Shown here: in pieces, positions 1 through 6,436 of the stretch
Layout of the letters: each line of letters starts with the position of its first letter
Numbering within the stretch: position 1 is the stretch's first letter
Assembly (NCBI GenBank): GCA_046155605.1
Contig: JBJXFQ010000146.1
Location: forward strand, 1-13,906
DNA: 13,906 nucleotides
From: JAEUIZ01 sp046155605
Lineage (GTDB): Bacteria > Planctomycetota > Phycisphaerae > Phycisphaerales > UBA1924
Reading direction: 5' to 3'
Program-made: the position numbers and the translations under genes
Notes under the pieces: generated by a model
Seen by the model: only the letters and a program-made list of their open reading frames with translations
What the model was told of the DNA's origin: nothing
The model's database searches: none

Positions 1-57
1 GTTGAACGTGTGGAAGATCGGAACCTGACGCTCGGGTGTGCCTCGCATGCACACCAT
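1..57 (-). CDS. Transposase N-terminus (partial, runs off left edge)
   Basis: On the minus strand an open frame starts at the ATG at 57 and stays open to base 1. It encodes about 19 residues, MVCMRGTPERQVPIFHTFN. An MRG...-like start followed by an F.TFN-like stretch resembles the beginning of DDE transposases of the IS1182/IS5 kind, which carry a DUF772-like N-terminal region. A second in-frame ATG at 48 would give the more typical MRG start. The call is supported by an IS-end-like sequence about 35-65 bp upstream. Only a fragment is visible, so the catalytic DDE residues cannot be seen and it cannot be judged intact. It is a recognition by resemblance, moderately sure at best. Confidence 0.5.
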   Translation of the reverse strand, partial: MVCMRGTPERQVPIFHTFN

Positions 58-122
58 CTTCGCACATCCGCACTCACCGGTTGCGCGATTCGGCGCGTGT
101 TCGGGGGTTCTTCAACAGCCTG
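1..122 (-). mobile_element. End of an insertion sequence (partial)
   Basis: Read on the minus strand from 122 inward, the sequence begins CAGGCTGTTGAAGAACCCCC. A start of the GGCTGTTGAA type is common at the ends of IS1182/IS5-like elements. The putative transposase start lies 65 bp inside, a normal distance. Just outside the proposed end, at 123-126, is CTAG, a four-base target known to be duplicated by some IS5-group elements. The other end and the second target copy are outside the window, so the inverted repeat and duplication cannot be confirmed. Confidence 0.45.
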
Positions 123-209
123 CTAGAGGCCATACCAGAACCCTGTCCGATCTCACAAACTGTCATTAACTCACCGATTTTTCTGAGGTACTTGCTTGCT
201 CGGCGACCA

Positions 210-235
210 CCGAACACCGCTCTTGGCGGCTTCGG
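210..235 (-). terminator. Hairpin just downstream of the halogenase gene
   Basis: Starting 14 bases after the halogenase stop codon, the minus strand reads CCGAAgCCGC-caaga-GCGGtgTTCGG. It forms two short G+C-rich stem segments around a five-base loop, with a small asymmetric internal bulge. No T-tract follows, so a classical Rho-independent terminator is not demonstrated. It may be a transcript 3' end or an RNA-stabilising hairpin. Confidence 0.3.
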
Positions 236-248
236 GATAATCTCTAAG

Positions 249-1850
249 TTAACGCGCGGCAGCAGCGTGGCTGGGAGTTTGCGCTGTCTGATCCGTCGTG
301 AGCGCCTTGGGCTCGGCCATCGGCTCGTGCGGGAATGGGGCTGGTTGCGGCGTCGTTCGCCGGAACATCGAGCCGATCAGCAGCGCGGCGTTGCCCAACT
401 CGGCCCGCAGCCACATTCCCAGGCCCTTGGCCAGCATCCGCGCTGGCGCGGCACCGAGGTTGAAATAGACCTTGACGCGGCGGCGGTCGTTGTTCGCGCC
501 GGTACGCCCAAGCCGATGCCGACGATCCGCGATCCGCACGAATCGCCGGTGTGAGAATCGCATCAACAGGAAACTCAAGTGCGCGCGGCGTTGCGCCAAG
601 ACCGGCATCCAGAAGAACCGTCCGAGCGCGCGATAGGCGTACATGACGACGAAGAGGTAGTACTGCGCGGTTTCCATCAGGAACGCCGCCGAGACGAGGT
701 CCCGCTCCCCCATGTAACGGTACTTGTCGCGATAGACGGCCTCGAAGAAGCAGCGGTACGAGCGATCGAACGCGGTATTGTGCTCGGCGATGTCGGCCTC
801 GATCGACTTCCCGCGTGCCTCGCGCGCGAGGATCGCGCAGGTCGCCTCGACGGTGAACGCCGCGTGGTCAAGCCCTGGCGAGTAATAGGGGTCGATGAAC
901 GAGGCGGCATCGCCCAAGAGCGCCCAGCCTCGGCCCATATATTGCTTCGAGCGATAGGCCGCGCGTGAGAGTGAGCGAAAGTCCTCGTCGCGCATCGAGG
1001 CACCGTCGAGCAGTTCGCGGAGCGCTGGGTTGGCCAGGAGAAACTCGCGGTAGTCGTCTCGAAGTCGCGGCGACTTGTGCAGGTCGACAAGCCGCTTGTC
1101 CCAGACAACGCCGATGCTCGTCTGCCCGTTGCCCAGCGGGATGACCCACGTCCAATGGCCCCGGCCCATGTAGTGGTTGGTGGCCAGTCGGCGCGAGCCG
1201 ACGTTGCCTCGGGCCAGATGTGCGGGCCCGCGCGCGGCGAGGTCATCGATGTGGCCTAGGTCGGTCCAGCGCGCCCACGCCGCCGCGATCGGATGGGCAT
1301 CGTTCCACTCGAAGAGCCCGAGTCGCGTCGAGAGGAACGTCGCCCGCCCCGAGGCATCGAGCACCCAGCGGCAACGCGCGACAAATCGCTCGCCCGCATG
1401 CTCGATCGTCACACGACTGTCGAAATCCGCGAGTTGCACGTCTCGCACCGACGCCGGCCGCAGCACTTCCGCCCCGCTCTCGCGGGCCGTCGCCAGCATG
1501 TGCTCGTCGAGCGCGTCGCGACGGAGTTGGAACGCCGGCACGGCGCTGCGCAGGAACCCGCCCGTCTCTCCCGCGTCGGCGTGCCCGCTCACGCGATCAT
1601 TGACGAACCAGTATCGCAGCCCCTCCTTGGGCAGGTGCTCGCGTTCGAGATGTTCCCAGAGCCCGAGCCGGCGTGTCAGGAACATCGCGGACATCTCGGT
1701 CGTCGCCTCGCCGACTTTCTCGTCGAACTCGGCCTTTCGCTCGACGACGAGGACGCGGCACTCGGGACGGAGCCGACGCAGAAGGATCGCCGCCGCGGAC
1801 CCTGAAAAGGCCCCGCCGATGATGACCACGTCGTAGCGGCGTTCCTCCAT
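249..1850 (-). CDS. Flavin-dependent halogenase-like FAD monooxygenase
   Basis: A 533-residue FAD enzyme of the tryptophan-halogenase/geranylgeranyl-reductase superfamily. The dinucleotide fold is at residues 6-39 (DVVIIGGAFSGSAA, then LVVERK). It is followed by KVGEAT at 45-50, matching the GVGEAT segment of flavin halogenases. W233-T-W-V-I-P238 fits the WxWxIP motif that halogenases use to hinder ordinary monooxygenation. The second FAD site is GDAASFIDPYYSPG (313-326). Family members use FADH2 from a separate reductase, with O2 and halide, to halogenate activated substrates. The substrate here cannot be read, and plain FAD-dependent oxidoreductase is the cautious alternative. The start is the ATG at 1850, directly before the flavin fold; a longer frame to 2081 adds low-complexity Arg/Ala-rich sequence overlapping the divergent gene. 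No biosynthetic or reductase partner is adjacent. The C-terminal ~120 residues are basic and of unclear role. Confidence 0.8.
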   Translation of the reverse strand: MEERRYDVVIIGGAFSGSAAAILLRRLRPECRVLVVERKAEFDEKVGEATTEMSAMFLTRRLGLWEHLEREHLPKEGLRYWFVNDRVSGHADAGETGGFLRSAVPAFQLRRDALDEHMLATARESGAEVLRPASVRDVQLADFDSRVTIEHAGERFVARCRWVLDASGRATFLSTRLGLFEWNDAHPIAAAWARWTDLGHIDDLAARGPAHLARGNVGSRRLATNHYMGRGHWTWVIPLGNGQTSIGVVWDKRLVDLHKSPRLRDDYREFLLANPALRELLDGASMRDEDFRSLSRAAYRSKQYMGRGWALLGDAASFIDPYYSPGLDHAAFTVEATCAILAREARGKSIEADIAEHNTAFDRSYRCFFEAVYRDKYRYMGERDLVSAAFLMETAQYYLFVVMYAYRALGRFFWMPVLAQRRAHLSFLLMRFSHRRFVRIADRRHRLGRTGANNDRRRVKVYFNLGAAPARMLAKGLGMWLRAELGNAALLIGSMFRRTTPQPAPFPHEPMAEPKALTTDQTAQTPSHAAAAR

Positions 1851-1951
1851 CGTGTGTAAGTCTACCGCCGGCTCCGCGCGGCCGCACTTTGTGGGTGAGT
1901 CCTCTCCATGCCGCGGCATTCGCCAACCCGCCGCCGCGCCTACGTTGACCC

Positions 1952-2302
1952 ATGCACCGCCCCGGCACCGACCACAGCAACGTCCAGATGGAGGACGTGC
2001 TCTGCGACTTCTGCGGCACGACGTGGACCGAGACGTTGCCGCTCGTCGAGGGCCATCGCGGCGCGGTGATCTGCGGGCCATGCCTCACGACGGCGTATCG
2101 CCAACTCATGCTGGAGAAGCGGGGCACGGCCGGGGCAGAAGGCGGCGGCGCGGGCGGCTACGAGTGCCGACTCTGCCTCGAGCAGCGCAAGGAGATCGGT
2201 TGGCGCGGCACGACCGACGCCTGCGCGTGCCTTCGGTGCGTCAAACAGTCCGCGGCAATCCTCGCGAAAGACGCGGATTACGGCTGGAACAGGCCGGAGT
2301 AG
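1952..2302 (+). CDS. Small four-CxxC putative zinc-binding protein
   Basis: A 116-residue protein of no recognised family. It has four regularly placed CxxC pairs: C18/C21 (CDFC), C41/C44 (CGPC), C72/C75 (CRLC) and C93/C96 (CLRC), plus C91. This is the pattern expected for two four-cysteine zinc sites, one per half, joined by a Gly-rich linker at about 60-69. There is no signal peptide or membrane segment, so it is probably cytoplasmic. The start at 1952 has no clear Shine-Dalgarno; the in-frame ATG at 1988 (MEDVLCDFC) is an alternative that keeps all cysteines. It is divergent from the halogenase, about 100 bp away. It lies 21 bp upstream of the next plus-strand gene, so they could share a transcript. 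The zinc inference comes from cysteine spacing only. Confidence 0.65.
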   Translation: MHRPGTDHSNVQMEDVLCDFCGTTWTETLPLVEGHRGAVICGPCLTTAYRQLMLEKRGTAGAEGGGAGGYECRLCLEQRKEIGWRGTTDACACLRCVKQSAAILAKDADYGWNRPE

Positions 2303-2323
2303 GCCGATCGAGTACGATTTAGC

Positions 2324-2707
2324 GTGCCAAGGCTCGTCAGATTAACCGAGGCGGAACAGGTGCTTGGCCGCGTGCGTCGAGCGGGCTGGCTTGGGTGCTT
2401 GGCATGCGGGCTTTCCATGGCGAGCGGAGACACATTGTTGTTGGTTGGAGCGGGCAGCGTGTTTACGGTGTGGCTCATTTGTGGAATGACCGAAGGAGCA
2501 TTGAATCTACGCTCCGAGCTTCGGCTGCGTGCCGCGGAATTCCTGGTCTGCACCTGCGGCTATGACCTCCGCGCACATGGTGAGGCGGGTATTTGTCCGG
2601 AGTGTGGGAGAGCTTACACGGGCGAGCAACTCGAACAGGAATGGTGCATCGCCTATCCGCCGCACTCGACAGATCAGCCGGTGCGGTTACGCAAAAACCC
2701 GCGCTGA
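2324..2707 (+). CDS. Membrane-anchored zinc-ribbon protein, paralogue 1
   Basis: A 127-residue protein starting with GTG. The N-terminal half contains hydrophobic stretches at about 21-34 and 36-55 that can form one or two membrane helices. The C-terminal half carries C76-T-C78-GYDL and C91-P-E-C94-G, a CxC...CPECG ribbon recurrent in small hypothetical proteins of Planctomycetota. The topology would present the ribbon on one face of the membrane. The GTG start is supported by the next gene region, whose upstream sequence encodes a matching RLTxAExVLG segment near its own N-terminus. No enzymatic function can be assigned; a metal-binding or protein-interaction role is inference. Its C-terminus is short and basic. 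It lies 21 bp after the four-CxxC gene. Confidence 0.65.
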   Translation: MPRLVRLTEAEQVLGRVRRAGWLGCLACGLSMASGDTLLLVGAGSVFTVWLICGMTEGALNLRSELRLRAAEFLVCTCGYDLRAHGEAGICPECGRAYTGEQLEQEWCIAYPPHSTDQPVRLRKNPR

Positions 2708-2721
2708 TGGTACAGTTTGAC

Positions 2722-2778
2722 ATGCTGTGGATTGAGCGACTAACCGTGGCAGAGCGAGTGCTAGGCTGACTGCGGGGT
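2722..2778 (+). pseudogene. 5' coding segment of paralogue 2, cut by in-frame TGA
   Basis: From the ATG at 2722 the frame reads MLWIERLTVAERVLG, then TGA at 2767-2769, then LRG directly into the downstream ORF at 2779 in the same frame. RLTVAERVLG matches RLTEAEQVLG at residues 6-15 of the upstream paralogue at 8 of 10 positions. The paralogue has CGC (Arg) where the TGA stands, so a CGA-to-TGA transition is the simplest explanation. This segment is therefore probably the original N-terminus of the second zinc-ribbon gene. Confidence 0.6.
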
Positions 2779-3141
2779 GTGATCATAATGATCCCCCTCG
2801 CCGCCTTCATCATCGATCGTCTATCGATTTACCAGATTTCGCGCAAGTGGTGGAACGTGCTTTGCATCGCGTGTTTGGGTGCTGTGATCATCAGTATGAT
2901 TGTGGAAGTGTTTCTGAACTCACGATCGAAGCGTCGATTGCTAGAAGCGAGTTATCAAATCTGTACATGTGGCTACAACCTCGGCGCGCAGGGCGCGAAC
3001 GGCACATGCCCCGAATGTGGCGAGCCGTACACGGTCACCGCGCTGCGATCGCAATGGGAAGCCGCGTACCGATCGATGGGGTGGCGCAAGCGGTCCCGCC
3101 GCCAGCCGCCATCTACTCCGTCCCCAGATACGCCTCGATGA
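2779..3141 (+). CDS. Membrane zinc-ribbon protein, paralogue 2 (N-terminally disrupted)
   Basis: A 120-residue open frame beginning at GTG 2779 (next in-frame ATG 2788). It has hydrophobic stretches at about 1-12 and 25-45, then the ribbon C62-T-C64-GYNL and C77-P-E-C80-G. The ribbon aligns with the gene immediately upstream, so the two are a tandem duplication. The ancestral start was probably ATG 2722, separated from this frame only by one TGA. The gene is either a recent pseudogene, re-started at 2779/2788, or affected by a sequencing error. Local composition is lower in G+C than the neighbours: a hand count of 2821-2940 gives 57 of 120. Its 3' end overlaps the convergent livG stop by 29 bp. 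Function is unknown. Confidence 0.5.
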   Translation: MIIMIPLAAFIIDRLSIYQISRKWWNVLCIACLGAVIISMIVEVFLNSRSKRRLLEASYQICTCGYNLGAQGANGTCPECGEPYTVTALRSQWEAAYRSMGWRKRSRRQPPSTPSPDTPR

Positions 3142-3880
3142 CCTTCGGGTCCGACTGCACGGCCTGGGGCGTGCCCGCCGCGATCGTTTGCCCGAAGTTC
3201 AGCACCGTGATGTGCTCGCAGAGGTTCATCACCACGCCCATGTCGTGCTCGATGAGCAGGATCGCGACGGCGAAGCGCTCGCGGATGTGGTGGATGAGTT
3301 TCCGGAGATCGACCTTCTCCTGCGGGTTCATGCCGGCGGCTGGCTCGTCGAGGAGCAGGCACTTGGGCTCGGTGGCGAGGGCGCGAGCGATCTCGAGGCG
3401 GCGCTGGTCGCCATAGGGGAGGTTGCGGGCGTCGTCGCCGGCGCGATCGACGAGGCCGAACACTTCCAGCAACTCCATCGAGCGGCGGGTGATGTCTCGC
3501 TCCTCGCGCAGGTGATGCTGCGAGCGCAAGATCGCGCCCGCCATGCCGTGATGCGTGCGGAGGTGGCACGCGATCTTGACGTTATCGAGGACGGAGAGTT
3601 CGGTGAAGAGGCGGATGTTCTGGAAGGTGCGTGCAAGGCCGACGGCGGCGCGCTTGTGCGGCTTGAGGCCAAGGAGCGAGGAGCCGCCAAGGCGGATCTC
3701 GCCCTCACTCGGGCTGTAGACGCCGGTGAGCAGATTGAAGACGGTGGTCTTGCCCGCGCCGTTTGGCCCGATGAGGCCGTAGAGCCCGCGCGCGGGGAGA
3801 TCGAGCGAGAAATCAGCGACCGCCCGCAGCCCGCCGAAGGATTTCGAGACGCCGGAAGCCTGGAGGATCGCCTCGCTCAT
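3113..3880 (-). CDS. livG: Branched-chain amino acid-type ABC transporter ATPase LivG
   Basis: A 255-residue ABC ATPase of the LivG/BraF type, energising uptake of branched-chain amino acids or related amides through LivHM at the inner membrane. Walker A is GPNGAGKTT at 38-46. The signature region is LPYGDQRRLEIARALA, a LivG-typical variant of LSGGQ. Walker B is CLLLDEPAAGMNP and the H-loop is LLIEHDMGVVM. FGGLRAV at the N-terminus and the MNPQEK segment are also characteristic of the family. The start is the ATG at 3880, which overlaps the livM stop as ATGA, a translational coupling arrangement. The open frame extends upstream to 4054 but only as an out-of-frame shadow of livM. The usual partner ATPase gene livF does not follow; instead the 3' end meets the convergent zinc-ribbon gene. 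Confidence 0.93.
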   Translation of the reverse strand: MSEAILQASGVSKSFGGLRAVADFSLDLPARGLYGLIGPNGAGKTTVFNLLTGVYSPSEGEIRLGGSSLLGLKPHKRAAVGLARTFQNIRLFTELSVLDNVKIACHLRTHHGMAGAILRSQHHLREERDITRRSMELLEVFGLVDRAGDDARNLPYGDQRRLEIARALATEPKCLLLDEPAAGMNPQEKVDLRKLIHHIRERFAVAILLIEHDMGVVMNLCEHITVLNFGQTIAAGTPQAVQSDPKVIEAYLGTE

Positions 3881-5028
3881 GCGCGGCCCGCCCCGCCCTG
3901 ACCGCCACCGGGCTTTTTGGGGAAGAGCCAGGTCCACGCGGCCTTCTCCCAGACCTCGCGCACGCCGAAGAGGCCCTTGGGCCGGAAGATCATGATGAGG
4001 ATGAGGGCGAGGGCGTAGATGATCATGCGGTAGTCGGCGACGGAGCGCAGCCATTCGGGGAGGAGCGTGACGATGATCGCCGCGGCGACCGCCCCAGAGA
4101 CGCTACCCAGCCCGCCGAGGACGACCATGATGATGACGTCGAAGGATCGCATGAAGCCTGCGGCCTCTGGCGAGAGGCCCACGCCCAGCGTGTGCGCGAA
4201 GAGCCCGCCGGCGATGCCAGCGAAGAACGCGGCGATCACGAAGGCCCAGACCTTGTAACGCGTGGTGTTGACGCCCATGGCCTCGGCGGCGATCTCGTCG
4301 CTGCGGATCGAGAGGAACGCGCGGCCGAAGGTGCTGGTCTTAAGGCGGAAGGCGACGATGAGCGTGATCGCAACGCCCAGATAGACCCAGAAGAGGCCGG
4401 TGTAAAAGGGGATGCCGCTGAAGCCGAGCGAGCCGCCGACGTGGGTCGGGAGCCGGTAGAGGGGCGTCTGGCGGGCCTCTTCGGCGGTGGCGAGGATGGG
4501 CGAGGTCTGCTGGATGATGACGCGGACGATCTCACCGAAGCCGAGCGTGACGATGGCGAGGTAGTCGCCCTTGAGGCGGAGCGAGGGGAGCCCGACGAGG
4601 TAGCCCAGGCCCGCGGCCACGAGCCCGCCGATGATGAGCGAGACGAGGAAGAGCCCGTCGCCGGAGGTGAGCCAGAGGTGCACGTCGTCGCGAGCGATCA
4701 GGCCGCTGAGACGCCCGCCGCGGGAGTCGCCCGAGTCCCAGATGAGCAGGGAGGCGTAGTAGGTGACGGTTCCGGAGGCGTAGCCGCCGACGGCCATGAA
4801 GCCGGCGTGGCCCATGGAGAACTGGCCGGTGAAGCCGTTGACCATCGTCAGCGAGATGGCGAGGATGCAGTTGACGCCGATGTCGAGCAGGAGTTTGGCG
4901 GGATAGGGATCGATGTTCGGGCGGACGACAAGTTGCATGACGATCGCGAAGGCGACGGCGACGAGGAACGGCGCGCCGCCGCGGAGGAGGCTGGGAACGA
5001 GGCCGGGCGTGTTGGTCGTGGTCGGCAT
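3877..5028 (-). CDS. livM: Branched-chain amino acid-type ABC permease LivM
   Basis: A 383-residue polytopic permease. GFTGQFSMGHAGFMAVGGYA near the N-terminus is the LivM/BraE signature. LKGDYLAIVTLGFGEIVRVI marks the cytoplasmic loop that contacts the ATPase, and SIRSDEIAAEAMGVNTTRYK is another conserved loop. The C-terminal MVVLGGLGSVSGA segment is followed by FRPKGLFG. The chosen ATG (5028) gives a short Pro/Thr-rich leader before the first helix (about residues 18-33). An upstream frame to 5250 overlaps livH with low-complexity sequence and is rejected. The gene sits 37 bp after livH and overlaps livG by 4 bp, so all three are almost certainly one operon. It forms the translocation pore with LivH. 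The substrate class (branched-chain amino acids, urea or short amides) cannot be fixed without the binding protein. Confidence 0.93.
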   Translation of the reverse strand: MPTTTNTPGLVPSLLRGGAPFLVAVAFAIVMQLVVRPNIDPYPAKLLLDIGVNCILAISLTMVNGFTGQFSMGHAGFMAVGGYASGTVTYYASLLIWDSGDSRGGRLSGLIARDDVHLWLTSGDGLFLVSLIIGGLVAAGLGYLVGLPSLRLKGDYLAIVTLGFGEIVRVIIQQTSPILATAEEARQTPLYRLPTHVGGSLGFSGIPFYTGLFWVYLGVAITLIVAFRLKTSTFGRAFLSIRSDEIAAEAMGVNTTRYKVWAFVIAAFFAGIAGGLFAHTLGVGLSPEAAGFMRSFDVIIMVVLGGLGSVSGAVAAAIIVTLLPEWLRSVADYRMIIYALALILIMIFRPKGLFGVREVWEKAAWTWLFPKKPGGGQGGAGRA

Positions 5029-5065
5029 GCGGAAGTGGGGGAGGAGTGGGGGACGTGGGGGGTGG

Positions 5066-5992
5066 TTAGACCTTCTCGACGGTGGTGCTTCCCAGGATGC
5101 CGCTGGGGCGGAAGAGCAGGACGATGATGAGGAGGCTGAAGACGTAGACATCGGAGAGGCTGGAACTGAGGTACGCCTTGCCAAACTCCTCGAGCAGCCC
5201 GATGGCCAGGGCTCCGAGCATCGCACCCCGGATGTTGCCGATGCCCCCAACGACCGCCGCGACGAAAGCCTTGAGGCCCAGGAGCGTCCAGCCGGTGTCG
5301 GCGGGCTGGTTCACTTGCTGGTACTTGAGCGCCCAGAGGAAGCCACCCGTCGCGGCGAGCATCGAGCCCAGCACGAACGTGAAACTGATGACGCGATCGA
5401 CCGGCACGCCCATCAGGCCAGCCGTCTGCGGATTGAAACTCACCGCCCGCATTGCCCGGCCCATCTTTGTGCGGAAGACCAGCCAATCAAGCCCGATCAT
5501 CAGGCCCACGGCGGTCGCCAGACCCACCACATCAAGCAGGTTCAACTTGACGCGCCCGATCGTGGCTAGGGTGCGGTCGTTGATGAGCGCGGGGATCGAC
5601 GCGGGCCGAGTGCCGAAGACCGCTTCGAGTTGTCCGGTGTTCTGGAGGAAGAGCGAGACGCCGATGGCGGTGATGAGGACGTTGAGGCGCGGCGCGCGTC
5701 GGAGGGGTTTGTACGCCAGCCGCTCGACCAGGAACCCGACCAAGCCGCAGAAGAGCATTGCGGCGACGAGCACGACCCCGCCGAACCACCATGGAGCGCT
5801 CGTCCAGCCCGCGGCCCGCTCGGCCCAACGCGCGAAGACCAGCGAGGTCCAGGCCCCGAGCACCACGACATCGCTGTGCGCGAAGTTGATGAACTTCAGG
5901 ATGCCATAGACCATCGTGTAGCCCAGCGCAATGAGCGCGTAAAGGCTGCCGATGGCGAGTGCGTCCTTGAGCGTCTGGAGAAACTGATCCAC
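5066..5992 (-). CDS. livH: Branched-chain amino acid-type ABC permease LivH
   Basis: A polytopic permease of about 308 residues and first gene of the livHMG operon. GSLYALIALGYTMVYGILKFINFAH is the LivH/BraD N-terminal hallmark. The FRTKMGRAMRAVSFNPQTAGLMGVP loop and the C-terminal AVVGGIGNIRGAMLGA and LLFRPSGILG segments also fit. I chose GTG 5992 (VDQFLQTLKDAL...): it has an AAGGG element 11 bases upstream, and the leader length suits the family. A TTG at 6022 would add ten residues but has no ribosome-binding site. A TATACT box at 6027-6022 would place transcription start near 6015, inside that extension; no convincing -35 accompanies it, so this is weak. With LivM it forms the membrane channel. 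Confidence 0.92.
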   Translation of the reverse strand: MDQFLQTLKDALAIGSLYALIALGYTMVYGILKFINFAHSDVVVLGAWTSLVFARWAERAAGWTSAPWWFGGVVLVAAMLFCGLVGFLVERLAYKPLRRAPRLNVLITAIGVSLFLQNTGQLEAVFGTRPASIPALINDRTLATIGRVKLNLLDVVGLATAVGLMIGLDWLVFRTKMGRAMRAVSFNPQTAGLMGVPVDRVISFTFVLGSMLAATGGFLWALKYQQVNQPADTGWTLLGLKAFVAAVVGGIGNIRGAMLGALAIGLLEEFGKAYLSSSLSDVYVFSLLIIVLLFRPSGILGSTTVEKV

Positions 5993-6436
5993 GGCGGTTC
6001 GGACCCTTGATGAGAGGGCCAAGTATAACGGGGCTGGCTACTGATGCCCGCTCCCTCGCCGGGTCGCTGGTTTGGCGTGCTCCGAGCGAAGCGGGACCAG
6101 CCTCGCCGGTGTCGTCGAGAGACCCTGCGCCAACAGCCAGTACGAAACCCTATCCTCCAAATGCTGCGACGGCGTTTGTCGACCATGCGGAGACGACCGC
6201 AAATGGCTGGGGAGGACGATGAAGGTGGCACGTCAGAGCCCTGTGAGCGGGGGGATCGGCGGGCTATGTCGTGCGAAGCCAAGCGGCGCGCACGCGAAGG
6301 CGGTCGCTCGGCATTGGCCCGGCTCGCCGCATGCATCGAGCCACGACTGAGCGGCAGACCGATTGCGTACGGCAAATATACATGGCATGCCCGTCGTTGC
6401 TGAACGGCATTCGCACGGCAGCCGACGCTTTCCATC
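5993..6436. other. Gene-poor gap between livH and the TPR gene
   Basis: About 440 bases with no convincing gene. The open frames here are Arg/Ser-rich shadows without domain character. The livH-proximal end has a weak TATACT -10-like box (minus strand, 6027-6022) and a small inverted repeat with flanking direct repeats at 6054-6109. The rest shows no tRNA-like, riboswitch-like or terminator-like structure that I can recognise. It may include a decayed gene. Confidence 0.4.
6054..6109. repeat. Intergenic inverted repeat flanked by 9-bp direct repeats
   Basis: GCTGGT at 6066-6071 pairs with ACCAGC at 6096-6101, enclosing a GAGCGAAGCGGGA-like core. CCTCGCCGG occurs on both sides, at 6054-6062 and 6101-6109. 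GAGCGAAGCGGG-like cores are familiar in planctomycete intergenic repeats, but only one copy is in this window, so multiplicity is inference. Confidence 0.3.

Noticed and set aside
36..554. Plus-strand open frame of 172 codons at the left end
   Set aside because: Low-complexity Arg/Pro-rich product that crosses the halogenase 3' end and the proposed IS end; no domain character.
1851..2081. N-terminal extension of the halogenase frame by 77 residues
   Set aside because: The extension is Arg/Ser/Cys-rich, overlaps the divergent four-CxxC gene, and the flavin fold begins right after the ATG at 1850.
2969..3901. Long plus-strand frame opposite livG
   Set aside because: Shadow of livG; acidic, Ala/Glu-rich sequence without motifs, while the minus strand has a perfect ABC ATPase.
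4192..5127. Long plus-strand frame opposite livM
   Set aside because: Shadow of livM, rich in Glu, Ala, Asp and Gly from antisense high-G+C codons.
6022..6027. TATACT as a livH promoter
   Set aside because: No acceptable -35 hexamer at 16-18 bases upstream, so it is mentioned in the livH entry only.
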